This document shows, one piece after another, positions 7,634 to 16,110 of a DNA stretch of 64,000 nt. The first letter of the stretch is position 1, and each line of letters begins with the position of its first letter. The translations under genes were made by a program, and so were the position numbers. Origin of the DNA: Mycolicibacterium tokaiense (GTDB taxonomy: Bacteria; Actinomycetota; Actinomycetes; Mycobacteriales; Mycobacteriaceae); assembly GCF_010725885.1 (NCBI RefSeq), contig NZ_AP022600.1:5394001-5458000 (forward strand), given 5' to 3'. Under the pieces are notes generated by a model. That model did not search any database. It was not told the DNA's origin and was given only the letters and a program-made list of their open reading frames with translations.

Positions 7634-8917
7634 ATGCTCATCGCCATACCCATCCTGCTGGCCGTGCTGTTCCTGCTGGCGGGTGTCGCAGTGTTCGCCG
7701 CCTTCGGGCTGGCTTCCGTCATCGGTCTGGACTCCCTGAACCAGAGCCTGCAGTCCGTCCCGGCGATCATGTTCGGCGGCATGGACTCGTTCCCGCTGAT
7801 GGCCGTGCCGTTCTTCCTGCTGGCTGGGGTCCTGATGAAGGATTCCGGGATCTCCACCCGCCTGGTGCGCTTCGTCAGCTCCTTCACCGGCTGGATCAAA
7901 GGTGGCGCCGGGTTGACGATGATCTACGCCAGTGCCGTGTTCGGTGCGATCTCGGGATCGTCGGTGGCCACCGTGTCCGCGATGGGGTCGATCCTGTCTC
8001 CGGAGATGCGCACCAACGGTTACCCGGCGCCCTACATCGGAGCGCTGACAGCGGTATCGGGAACCCTGGGAATCCTTCTGCCGCCGAGTATTCCGATGGT
8101 GGTCTACGGTATCGCCACCAACACCTCGATCGGTGAGCTGTTCCTGTCGGGGATCAGCGCCGGGCTGTTGCTGATCGTGATGTTGACCGTGGTGCATCTG
8201 GTTCTGGTGCGACGCATGCCCGGCATCCTGCGCGACACCCAGCTCGACACCGCACAGCGAGAACAACGCCGGATCCGCAAGACCCTGCCGCCTGCGGTGC
8301 CGGCTCTGCTACTTCCCGTGCTGATCCTCGGTGGCATCTACGGTGGCGTCTTCACACCCACCGAGGCCGGTGCAGTGTCGTGTGTGGCCGCGATGTTGCT
8401 GGGTTTCGTCGTCTACCGGTCGCTGACCGTGCCCGGCTTCGCCAGGACGCTGCGTACCGCAGCGGTGACCACCGCGGGACTGCTGATCATCCTGGCTGCG
8501 GGCACCCTGTTCTCACGATGGCTCACGCTGTCGCGGGTCAACGCCGAACTGGCGGCATTCGTGGCCGAATATGCTTCCAGCGCCGCCGTTTTCCTCATCC
8601 TGGCCAACGTCGTGGTGGCCGCGGTGGCCCTGTTCGTCGAAGAGAACACCACGATCATCATCCTGGCTCCCCTGCTGGTGCCCATCGCCACCGAACTGGG
8701 GATCGACCCTGTGCATTTCGGCGCCATCATGGTGGTCAACATGGGCATCTCGCTGTCGATGCCGCCCATGGCGCCCAACCTCTTCGTCGCCGCCAAGGTG
8801 TGCGGCGCGTCGTTCACCCGGATGACGAGGCCGACGTTGATCTTCCTCGGCTGCGCGGCCCTGCCGGTGCTCATCCTGGTGAACATGTTCCCCGACATGG
8901 TCCTCTTCTTCCGCTAA
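7634..8917 (+). CDS. dctM: TRAP transporter large permease (DctM)
   Basis: This 427-residue, strongly hydrophobic protein has the DctM pattern of about 12 helices. It includes the GSSVATVSAMGSI and PPSIPMVVYG segments and the repeated IFGAISGSS and FVEENTT half-motifs typical of the ion-transporter superfamily. It forms the translocation path with DctQ. The gene lies between dctQ (32-base gap) and dctP (29-base gap) in one operon. Length and motifs are normal for the family. The cargo is a carboxylate by family rule. Confidence 0.92.
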   Translation: MLIAIPILLAVLFLLAGVAVFAAFGLASVIGLDSLNQSLQSVPAIMFGGMDSFPLMAVPFFLLAGVLMKDSGISTRLVRFVSSFTGWIKGGAGLTMIYASAVFGAISGSSVATVSAMGSILSPEMRTNGYPAPYIGALTAVSGTLGILLPPSIPMVVYGIATNTSIGELFLSGISAGLLLIVMLTVVHLVLVRRMPGILRDTQLDTAQREQRRIRKTLPPAVPALLLPVLILGGIYGGVFTPTEAGAVSCVAAMLLGFVVYRSLTVPGFARTLRTAAVTTAGLLIILAAGTLFSRWLTLSRVNAELAAFVAEYASSAAVFLILANVVVAAVALFVEENTTIIILAPLLVPIATELGIDPVHFGAIMVVNMGISLSMPPMAPNLFVAAKVCGASFTRMTRPTLIFLGCAALPVLILVNMFPDMVLFFR

Positions 8918-8946
8918 ATCAGCCCACCTACACAGGAGATGAACTC

Positions 8947-10002
8947 ATGAACATCAACGGACGCGGTGTGGGATCAGCCGCCGTGGCGGGAATGCTCGCC
9001 GTCGCGCTGACCGCATGTGGAGGAGGCGGCGGGGCGCCGGGCGGGGGCGGAGACGGCGCAGCGGCTGCCGGCCCAGCGGTCAGCATGAACCTCGGTCACG
9101 TGTTCCCCGAAGATTCCGAGATCGACAACGCCGCTGATGCTTTCGCTGCCGCAGTGGCGGAACGCTCCGGTGGCTCCATCACCATCAATGTCTTTCCGGG
9201 CGGTCAGATCGGCAGTGACGAGGAGATGGCCACCGCACTGAACGGAGGCACGCAGGAAGCAGCCATCCTCAGCCAGGGTTCCAGCGGCTTCGGCCACCGG
9301 GTGCAGCTGGGCAACTTGCCCTACCTGGTGAGCAACGAGGAAGAAGCCGACGCCCTGTTCTACGGCGACGGCTTCATCGCGGAATACGACAAGGAAACGC
9401 TGGCACAGAACGGCATTCACGGCCTCGAATTCGTCGAGAACGGTTTCCGGGCGCTGAGCAACCGGGTCAGGCCGGTGCGCACCCCCGCCGACGTGGCCAA
9501 CCTCAAGATCCGGGTGCCCAGCTCAGATCAGCTGATCCAGATCTTCAACCTGTGGAACGCTCAACCCACCGCGATCCCCTTCCCCGAGCTGTACACCGCC
9601 CTGGAACAGGGCACCGTCGACGGCCAGGAGAACGGCGTCACCCTGTTCCGGGACTCGAACTTCGCCGAAGTACAGCCGTATTTCACCGACAATCGGTACA
9701 CCTACGCCACGGCGGTGTTCTGCGTCTCGCAGATGATCTGGGGCGGCCTGGCCCCCGAGCAACAGACCATCTTGCAGGAAGAGGCCGAGAAAGCCAGTTT
9801 GGCGCAACGCGACACCGTGCGAGGCGAGAACCAGGCCGCTCTTGACGAACTCGCCGGCCAGATCGAGGTGATCCAGCTCTCCGACGCCGATTTCCAGGTG
9901 TGGCGCGACAGCGTCCAGCCCATCTACGACCAGGCTCGTGACACGTTCGGCGGTGAGACCATCGACAGCCTGCTGGCCGCGGTCGAGGAAGCGCGCCGCT
10001 GA
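8947..10002 (+). CDS. dctP: TRAP substrate-binding lipoprotein (DctP)
   Basis: This 351-residue secreted binding protein has a lipoprotein signal ending LTAC, with the acylated cysteine at residue 24, then a glycine-rich linker. The mature part shows DctP hallmarks: LGHVFPEDSEI near the N-terminus, the conserved FRALSNRVRPVRTPAD stretch with the carboxylate-clamping arginine region, and ALEQGTVDGQENG. The ATG at 8947 follows AGGAG. It delivers the substrate to the DctQM pair encoded upstream. The acyl-CoA synthetase gene begins one base after its stop, so imported acid is probably thioesterified next. Confidence 0.92.
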   Translation: MNINGRGVGSAAVAGMLAVALTACGGGGGAPGGGGDGAAAAGPAVSMNLGHVFPEDSEIDNAADAFAAAVAERSGGSITINVFPGGQIGSDEEMATALNGGTQEAAILSQGSSGFGHRVQLGNLPYLVSNEEEADALFYGDGFIAEYDKETLAQNGIHGLEFVENGFRALSNRVRPVRTPADVANLKIRVPSSDQLIQIFNLWNAQPTAIPFPELYTALEQGTVDGQENGVTLFRDSNFAEVQPYFTDNRYTYATAVFCVSQMIWGGLAPEQQTILQEEAEKASLAQRDTVRGENQAALDELAGQIEVIQLSDADFQVWRDSVQPIYDQARDTFGGETIDSLLAAVEEARR

Positions 10003-10003
10003 C

Positions 10004-11578
10004 GTGCGCACCCTGACCCAGGCGCTCGAAGAGCAGGCCAGCCATGCCGGCGACAGGCCGTTCCTGCAGTGGACCGACCACGAGCCGTTGGGTTACGCCC
10101 AGGTGTACGACGAGGTGCGCCGGTACGCCGGCGGCCTCGCCGGACTGGGTGTCGACGCCGGCGACACCGTGTTGATGATGCTGCCCAACAGTCTGGACCT
10201 GGTACGGATCTGGTTCGCCTGCAATGCCATCGGCGCCCTCGAGGTTCCGGTGAACACCTTCCTGCGCGGTGCGTTCCTACAGCACGTCCTCACCGACGCG
10301 CAGGCACGGGTGCTCGTCATCGACACCGACCACCTGCCGTACCTGGCCGAGATCACCCTGCCGCCGGAGCTGGACACCCTCGTGGTGGTGGGTGGGACCG
10401 GGCCGATGCCGGCTGGGCTGCGGATGGTGCCGATCACAGACCTGGCCGCCGCCACCCCGGTCGACACGCTGCGTCCGGCCGCACCCGGCGACCTGTCCGC
10501 GATCTACTACACCTCGGGCACCACCGGGGCGGCCAAAGGCATCATGTTCACCTACGGCCAGGGCTGCGTCACCGCAGCCAACTATCTCGAAGCCACCGGG
10601 GCCACCGGTGACGACGTGTTCTTCTGTTGCATGCCGCTGTTCCACAGCAACGCCCAGATCCTGCAGGTGCTGGCGCCGCTGCTGGTCGGCGCGCGGGTGT
10701 CGATCTGGCCGGAGTTCAGCGCCTCTCGGTGGCTGGACCAGGTGCGCTCGGTCGGCGCCACCGTCACCAACACCCTGGGGGTGATGAGTGAGTTCGTGCA
10801 TCGGCAGCCGGCCCGGTCCGATGACGCGGACAACCCGCTGCGCATCGTGCAGACCATTCCGGCACCGGCGGCGATCGTCGGGGACTTCGAGCAGCGCTTC
10901 GGAGTCACCTGCATCGACGGGTACGGACTGACCGACGTCGGCATGGTGGCATTCCGCCGCCACGACGAGCCGCTGGTCGCCGGCAGCAGCGGTACGCCGA
11001 TGGCCACCTTCGAACTGATGATCGCCGATCCCGACACCGACGTGGCGCTACCTGCCGGCGAGATCGGCGAGATCCTGCTGCGGCCGTGCGTCGCCGACGG
11101 GTTCATGCGCGGCTACTGGAACCGGCCCGAGGCCACCATCAAGGCCTGGCGCAACCTGTGGTTCCACACCGGCGACGCCGGGTTCCTGGATTCGGCGGGA
11201 CGGCTGCACTTCTGCGACCGGTTGGGGGACTCGATCCGGGTGCGCGGGGAGAACATCTCCTCGGCCGAGATCGAAGCGGTGGCCGCCCGCCATCCGGCTG
11301 TCGTCCAATGTGCGGCTGTCGCAGTGCCGTCCGACGTCGGCGATTACGACGTGCTACTGGCCGTGGTCGTGGCGCCGGGGCACGACCTGCACCCCGCCGA
11401 CCTGGTCCGGTTCTGCGAAGGGCGGATGCCGTACTTCGCCGTGCCCCGTTATGTCGAACTGCTGGAGGAACTTCCGATGACTGCCACACAGAAGGTACGC
11501 AAGGTCGTGTTGCGTGACCGCGGCGTGCAGGCCGGCACCTGGGACCGGGTGGCGGCCGGGCTGGTGGTGACCAGGTGA
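10004..11578 (+). CDS. Acyl-CoA synthetase, copy 2 (TRAP-linked)
   Basis: This 524-residue AMP-forming ligase starts at GTG 10004, one base after dctP. Motifs are YYTSGTTGAAKGIMF (AMP-binding), DGYGLTD, WFHTGDAGFLD and a C-terminal TATQKVRKV containing the catalytic lysine. Its overall look resembles carnitine/crotonobetaine-CoA ligases and other short-acid ligases. It is coupled to the following DUF2855 gene by a GTGA overlap. The tight link to TRAP genes suggests that it activates the imported carboxylate. The specific acid is not determinable by eye. Confidence 0.9.
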   Translation: MRTLTQALEEQASHAGDRPFLQWTDHEPLGYAQVYDEVRRYAGGLAGLGVDAGDTVLMMLPNSLDLVRIWFACNAIGALEVPVNTFLRGAFLQHVLTDAQARVLVIDTDHLPYLAEITLPPELDTLVVVGGTGPMPAGLRMVPITDLAAATPVDTLRPAAPGDLSAIYYTSGTTGAAKGIMFTYGQGCVTAANYLEATGATGDDVFFCCMPLFHSNAQILQVLAPLLVGARVSIWPEFSASRWLDQVRSVGATVTNTLGVMSEFVHRQPARSDDADNPLRIVQTIPAPAAIVGDFEQRFGVTCIDGYGLTDVGMVAFRRHDEPLVAGSSGTPMATFELMIADPDTDVALPAGEIGEILLRPCVADGFMRGYWNRPEATIKAWRNLWFHTGDAGFLDSAGRLHFCDRLGDSIRVRGENISSAEIEAVAARHPAVVQCAAVAVPSDVGDYDVLLAVVVAPGHDLHPADLVRFCEGRMPYFAVPRYVELLEELPMTATQKVRKVVLRDRGVQAGTWDRVAAGLVVTR

Positions 11579-12651
11579 ACGGCTGGCAGCTGTGCATCGA
11601 CCGCACCGACCCCGGCCGGACCGAGCTCCGCGACGCCGAGGTTCCGGAAGCCGGTGCAGGGCAGGCGGTGTTGCGCACCAGCCTGGTGGCGGTCACCGCC
11701 AACACCACCGCGTACGCCGAACTCGGCGAGTCCCTGCGCTATTTCGACTTCTTCCCCACCGGCGACACGACGTGGGGGGTGAGCCCGATGTGGGGGTTCG
11801 CCGACGTCGTGGCCAGCGAGACCCGCGGTATCGAGCCGGGAACACGGTTCTACGGGTTCGTGCCATCGGCCAGTCACGCGGTGGTCACGCCGCAGTTGGT
11901 GACCGAGGGCCGCTTTCGTGATGTCGGCGGGGTCCGCGATGAGCTGCCACCGTCCTACAGCAACTATCTGGCCACCACTCATGATCGCGGCTGGTTCCCG
12001 CCTGATCGTGAGGACCTGCAGGTGGTGTTCCGTCCGCTTTTCATCACCTCGTGGGCCCTGGCGGACTGGTTGAGCGACAGCGACGCGTTGGGGGTGGATC
12101 GGGTGGTGATCTCGTCGGCGTCGAGCAAGACCGCATTCGGCGCCGCCTACCTGTTGGCCCGCAACGACCGCCGCCCGCGAACCATCGGCCTGACCTCACC
12201 CGCCAACCGCGACTATGTCACCGACCTCGGGGTCTACGACGAGGTGATCGGCTACGACGACGTGGACGCCCTGACCCCGGTAGGCACCAGTCTGTACGTC
12301 GACCTGGCCGGCAGTGCTGTTCTGCGCGCCGGCCTGCGGGCCGGCCTCGGTGCCAGTCTGGTGCGGGAGGTCGTGGTGGGCCTTACACATCACGAGGGAC
12401 TTCCGTCCGCCGGTTCGACGTCGGCACCCGAGTTCTGGTTCGCTCCCGATCACCTCAAGCGCCGCGGACAGGACTGGGGGCCCGGGATTCTGCATACGCG
12501 CTTCAGCGAGGACTACCGAGCCGCGCTACCCGCCCTGGCCCGGTCGGTACACGTCGAACAGGTTGCCGGGCCGGAGGCGCTGCAGCAGGCATGGCATGGC
12601 GTCCTGGGCAACACCGCGGCAGCGGGCGTGACACCGGTGGTGCACCTGTGA
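11575..12651 (+). CDS. DUF2855 family protein
   Basis: This 358-residue protein is of the DUF2855 type, distantly similar to medium-chain dehydrogenase/reductase folds. Recognisable segments are TTWGVSPMWGFADVV, PSYSNYL and the central nucleotide-fold-like VVISSASSKTAFGAAYLL followed by IGLTSPANRDYV. No catalytic zinc ligands are evident. The GTG start overlaps the ligase stop (GTGA) and its own stop overlaps the aldolase start (GTGA), so it belongs to the TRAP-ligase-aldolase operon. An oxidoreductase acting on the CoA-activated substrate is a reasonable guess but not shown. Confidence 0.8.
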   Translation: MNGWQLCIDRTDPGRTELRDAEVPEAGAGQAVLRTSLVAVTANTTAYAELGESLRYFDFFPTGDTTWGVSPMWGFADVVASETRGIEPGTRFYGFVPSASHAVVTPQLVTEGRFRDVGGVRDELPPSYSNYLATTHDRGWFPPDREDLQVVFRPLFITSWALADWLSDSDALGVDRVVISSASSKTAFGAAYLLARNDRRPRTIGLTSPANRDYVTDLGVYDEVIGYDDVDALTPVGTSLYVDLAGSAVLRAGLRAGLGASLVREVVVGLTHHEGLPSAGSTSAPEFWFAPDHLKRRGQDWGPGILHTRFSEDYRAALPALARSVHVEQVAGPEALQQAWHGVLGNTAAAGVTPVVHL

Positions 12652-13430
12652 GGCCCAACCAGGTTCGCGCGGCACTGGGCGCCGGGCGTCCGGCCTGGGG
12701 TACTTGGGTGCAAACCCGAAGCGTCGAGGCTGCCGAGGCCGCGGCGGCCACCGGCTACGACTTCGTGGTCATCGACATGCAGCACGGCGCGCACTCCATC
12801 GGCGAGGCAGCCGATCTGATCCGTGCGGTCAACGGCCACAACGTATCTGCGGTGGTGAGGCTGCCCGAGTGCTCCCCCCGTCTGGTCAGCCACCTACTCG
12901 ACGCCGGCGCCCACGGGGTGCTGGCACCCGAGCTGCGCAGTGCCGATGACGCGCGCCGGGTGGTTGCAGCCGCGCAGTACGCGCCCGCCGGTACCCGGGG
13001 TGGCTGCCCGACCGTGCAGGCCACCGCGCACGGGGCCCTGCCCTGGGCGCAGTACCGGGCCTGGGCCGCTGACGAGGTGATGGTGTGGGGTCTGATCGAG
13101 ACACCCGAGGCGGTTTCGGCCATCGCCCAGATCGTCGAGACCGGTCTGCACGCCGTCGTGCTCGGCCCGTTCGACCTCTCGGTGGCCATGGGCCACGGTG
13201 GGGACGTCGACCATCCCGAGGTGGTGGACGCGCTTGCGGCAGTGACGAAGACGGCAGCAGCCGCTGGGGTCGAGACGGTCGCTGTGCTGTTCGACGAGGT
13301 ACCTCACGTCGCAGCCGGAGCCCGGCGCTGGCTGGATCACGGCTGCCGCATCATCACAGCATCGTCGGATCGGTGGTGCCTGACCCAGGGCTGGGCCGGT
13401 GCACTGTCGCGACTGCGGTCACTGGACTGA
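12648..13430 (+). CDS. HpcH/HpaI aldolase family protein
   Basis: This 260-residue TIM-barrel aldolase of the HpcH/HpaI/citrate-lyase-beta superfamily keeps the family catalytic set: His46 (VIDMQHG), Arg71 (VVRLPE), metal ligands Glu151 (GLIETPEA) and Asp176 (GPFDLS). Such enzymes cleave or form beta-hydroxy keto acids, releasing pyruvate or a related product. The GTG start overlaps the DUF2855 stop by four bases. It is the last enzyme of the TRAP operon, so it may perform the final carbon-carbon cleavage. MQHG replaces the more usual MEHG. The substrate is unknown. Confidence 0.87.
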   Translation: MRPNQVRAALGAGRPAWGTWVQTRSVEAAEAAAATGYDFVVIDMQHGAHSIGEAADLIRAVNGHNVSAVVRLPECSPRLVSHLLDAGAHGVLAPELRSADDARRVVAAAQYAPAGTRGGCPTVQATAHGALPWAQYRAWAADEVMVWGLIETPEAVSAIAQIVETGLHAVVLGPFDLSVAMGHGGDVDHPEVVDALAAVTKTAAAAGVETVAVLFDEVPHVAAGARRWLDHGCRIITASSDRWCLTQGWAGALSRLRSLD

Positions 13431-13477
13431 TCGCCTCATGAACAACACACCGGGGCAGGCGGACCAGCTTGTCGATC

Positions 13478-14332
13478 ATGGCCGCCGATCCCAAGCTCAG
13501 TGACCTCGGCGGGCGGATCCGCGCCCTGCGCACCGAGGCCGGCCTGACCGTGCGGGACCTTGCCGACCATCTGCACGTCAGCCCGGCCACCGTCAGCGCG
13601 ATCGAGAACGGGCGCACCGGGATCAGCGCCGTACGGATCGCCGAAGTGGCTGCGCTGCTGAACACGCCGGTGGACACCCTGCTCAACCCCGCAGGCGCCG
13701 CACCGGCGGTGCGCGTTCGCGCCGACGACAGCGACCACGCGCAGGACTGGCGACGCTTCGAACCCCTGGTGCTGGAGCAGCCGCTGCGGGCCGCGTTGGA
13801 GCACTTCAGCGAGGTCGGCTATCACGCCACCACCATGCGTGAGCTCGCGGACCGGGCCAACATGTCCGTGCCCGGCATCTACCACTACTACAGCGGCAAG
13901 GAACAACTGCTGGCAGCACTGCTGGACCTCACGCTCGACGATGTGCTCGATCGGTGCGGGCGCGCCATTGCGGCCGGCGGCTCGTCCGTCGAGCGGTTCA
14001 CCAACCTGGTCGAATGCATGGCGCTGTTCCACGCCCACCGCGCCAAGCTCGGCATCGTCGCCGCGGGAGAGGCCCGCGGACTCACCGGCGAGGCCGCCGA
14101 ACGGGTGCGCACCCGCGGCCGCGCCGTCCAGCACCTGTTCAAAGCCCAGGTGCTGCAGGGCTGCGCCAGCGGCGCGTTCGGCACTCAGAACCCGGAGGAG
14201 GCTGCGCTGGCGGTGCAGGACATGTGCGTCGGACTGGCCCGCTGGTTCACCGAGGGCGGTCGGCTGAACGCCGAGCAGATCGCCGCCCAATACGCGGAAT
14301 TCGCGCTCAATCTGGTGGAGTGCCGCCGATGA
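13478..14332 (+). CDS. XRE-TetR double-HTH regulator, copy 2
   Basis: This 284-residue paralogue of the regulator at 5895-6770 has an XRE HTH (VRDLADHLHVSPATVSAIEN, then GRTGIS) followed by a TetR N-terminal domain (TTMRELADRANMSVPGIYHY). The two proteins share the stretch around ENGRTGISA nearly unchanged, so they arose by duplication. The ATG at 13478 is taken; a TTG at 13469 is possible and sits better behind GGCGGA. The gap after the aldolase is 47 bases, so it is probably cotranscribed with the TRAP operon. Its 3' end overlaps the convergent DUF336 gene by 26 bases. Confidence 0.88.
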   Translation: MAADPKLSDLGGRIRALRTEAGLTVRDLADHLHVSPATVSAIENGRTGISAVRIAEVAALLNTPVDTLLNPAGAAPAVRVRADDSDHAQDWRRFEPLVLEQPLRAALEHFSEVGYHATTMRELADRANMSVPGIYHYYSGKEQLLAALLDLTLDDVLDRCGRAIAAGGSSVERFTNLVECMALFHAHRAKLGIVAAGEARGLTGEAAERVRTRGRAVQHLFKAQVLQGCASGAFGTQNPEEAALAVQDMCVGLARWFTEGGRLNAEQIAAQYAEFALNLVECRR

Positions 14333-14747
14333 GCTGATCGGCGGCCGACCGCGCCAGGGCGTGGTCCAGTTCCGGCGCCGGCGCGCCACCGATGCCCACG
14401 GCCCCGAGCAGCCTATTGTCGGAATCCCGCAGCGCCACCGCGCCCGGAAGCGGAGTGAATGTCCGGCCTTCCCCGGCGGCGGTGTGCAGACCGTACAGCG
14501 GCTGCCCCGGTTGGACGAGCGCGACGAGATCGGCGGTGTCGAAGCCAAATGATGCGGACGTGAGAGCCTTTGCCTGCGAGGACAACACGCTGCCGAGCGT
14601 GCTGCCCGGCTGACGGGCAAAAAACACCAGGTTGCCGTGCTGGTCGACGACGGCCACGCTGATCGCCACCCCCTGGGAGGCAGCATCCTGCAGGGCACGA
14701 TCGGCGACGGACCGGGCGTCGGCGAGCGACAGTTCGGTCATACTCAC
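14307..14747 (-). CDS. DUF336 / GlcG-HbpS-like protein
   Basis: This 146-residue protein is of the GlcG/HbpS (DUF336) family: a short alpha-beta domain with the signature VAISVAVVDQHGNLVFFARQ and a C-terminal GAVGIGGAP. Members include haem-binding HbpS and many small proteins linked to catabolic operons; the biochemical role is usually unclear. The GTG at 14747 overlaps the SDR stop by GTGA, so it is coupled to that operon; an ATG at 14741 is the alternative. It is the last gene of the long P450-headed operon and overlaps the convergent XRE-TetR gene. Confidence 0.85.
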   Translation of the reverse strand: MSMTELSLADARSVADRALQDAASQGVAISVAVVDQHGNLVFFARQPGSTLGSVLSSQAKALTSASFGFDTADLVALVQPGQPLYGLHTAAGEGRTFTPLPGAVALRDSDNRLLGAVGIGGAPAPELDHALARSAADQLIGGTPPD

Positions 14748-15496
14748 ACCGCCATGAGATAGCCACCGTCGACGCGGATCGCGTCAGCGGTGTGGAAGTC
14801 GGAAGCCGAGGACGCGAGATACACGCAGATGCCGGCGATCTCGTCCGGCTGGGCGTGACGGCGCGCGATGCTTCGCTCGGCCAACCGTGGCCGGATGTCG
14901 TCGTTGCCGAGCTCAGGCACTGTCATCTCGGTTTCGACCCATCCCGGCAGCACGGCGTTGCACTGGACGTTGTAGCGGGCCAATGCCGCGGCGGTGCTGC
15001 GCGACAAGCCCAGAAGCCCGGTCTTGGCGGCGGAATAGGCCGGGGCCCGCGACATTCCGGCGACGGCGCCGAGCGAGGAGACCAGGATGATCTTGCCGTG
15101 CCGCTGCTCCTTGAAGCCCGGCACACACGCGGTGACGCACCGCCATGGCCCGGTCAGATTGGTGTTGATGACGTCGTCCCAGGTGGCTTCGTCCACCTCG
15201 TCGTAGCGCACCCCTTCACCCGGCCTGCCCGCGTTGGCCACCAGGACATCGATGCCGCCCAGCATCTCATTGGTGGTCGCGGCCGCGGCCTGGACCGAGT
15301 CGGACGAGGTGACGTCACAGACCACCGCGACACCGCCGATCTCCTCGGCCATGGCGTCGAGGGCAACGCGATCACGTCCCCACACCGCGACCCGAGCTCC
15401 CGCGGCGGCGTACTGTCTGCTGATCGCGGCGCCGATGCCCTTGGCACCGCCGGTCACCACAGCGCGGCGGCCGTCGAGCCGGATCCCGCCGCTCAC
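14744..15496 (-). CDS. Short-chain dehydrogenase/reductase
   Basis: This 250-residue classical SDR has cofactor motif TGGAKGIG (residues 15-22), NAG (88-90), serine 140/141 in ILVSSLG and catalytic YSAAK (Tyr154, Lys158). It should oxidise or reduce a hydroxyl/keto group with NAD(P)(H). The GTG at 15496 overlaps the TetR stop by GTGA; the reading frame is open further upstream, but that extension would lie inside the TetR gene. In this operon it could act on the P450-hydroxylated substrate or on a beta-hydroxyacyl-CoA. Specificity cannot be read from the sequence. Confidence 0.9.
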   Translation of the reverse strand: MSGGIRLDGRRAVVTGGAKGIGAAISRQYAAAGARVAVWGRDRVALDAMAEEIGGVAVVCDVTSSDSVQAAAATTNEMLGGIDVLVANAGRPGEGVRYDEVDEATWDDVINTNLTGPWRCVTACVPGFKEQRHGKIILVSSLGAVAGMSRAPAYSAAKTGLLGLSRSTAAALARYNVQCNAVLPGWVETEMTVPELGNDDIRPRLAERSIARRHAQPDEIAGICVYLASSASDFHTADAIRVDGGYLMAV

Positions 15497-16110
15497 AGCC
15501 CGCCCTCCGAGAGCTGGAACTCGGTTCGCTGCCCGCTCCAGGCGGGCACCCCTGCGCCTTGGACGGCCATGGCCACGAAACGGGATCCGAGCTCCTCCAC
15601 CGACAGACCAGCGCCGGGTCGGTACCACTGCAGAGAGTGGTTCACCGCGCCCAGCAGGAACAACCGCAGCAGCGGATCGTCGGACACCAGACCGGCGTCC
15701 ACCGCGTCGTCGATGACGCTCTGCCACAGCTGTTCGAAGGCGTCGCGGATTCGCACCACCCGTTGCCGCTCATCGGCGTCGAGGCGGTGGAATTCGCGCA
15801 GTGCCACCGTCACGAACGGACGCGAATCGCCGTGCAGCGCCTCGAGATGTGCCACCACCAGGACCCGTAGCCGTTCCAGCGGATCGGTGACACTCTGCAG
15901 CCGCGCCCGGACGTGCGCATCAGGACGGACGGTGCCCTCCGCCACCGCGGCCACAAGCAGCTCACGCTTGGAGGCGAACCTGTTGAAGAGGCTGCCCGTG
16001 GACATGCCGCACCGCTCCGCGATCTGGCGGACGGTGGCGGCGGCGAAGCCGGATTCCGCGAACTGATCCGCGGCGGCTATGAGCACCCGGTCCTCACCCT
16101 GTGGTTTCAT
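15493..16110 (-). CDS. TetR family regulator within the P450 operon
   Basis: This 205-residue TetR regulator has an N-terminal HTH (ATVRQIAERCGMSTGSLFNR) and a helical ligand-binding domain. The ATG at 16110 gives MKPQGEDRV; the frame remains open upstream to 16224, but that part lies within the dehydrogenase gene. The overlap with the upstream dehydrogenase is 17 bases. It is cotranscribed with the enzymes from the P450 promoter, which carries a 20-bp perfect inverted repeat. That makes this protein the leading candidate to bind the repeat and autoregulate. An acyl-CoA inducer is plausible but not shown. Confidence 0.9.
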   Translation of the reverse strand: MKPQGEDRVLIAAADQFAESGFAAATVRQIAERCGMSTGSLFNRFASKRELLVAAVAEGTVRPDAHVRARLQSVTDPLERLRVLVVAHLEALHGDSRPFVTVALREFHRLDADERQRVVRIRDAFEQLWQSVIDDAVDAGLVSDDPLLRLFLLGAVNHSLQWYRPGAGLSVEELGSRFVAMAVQGAGVPAWSGQRTEFQLSEGGL

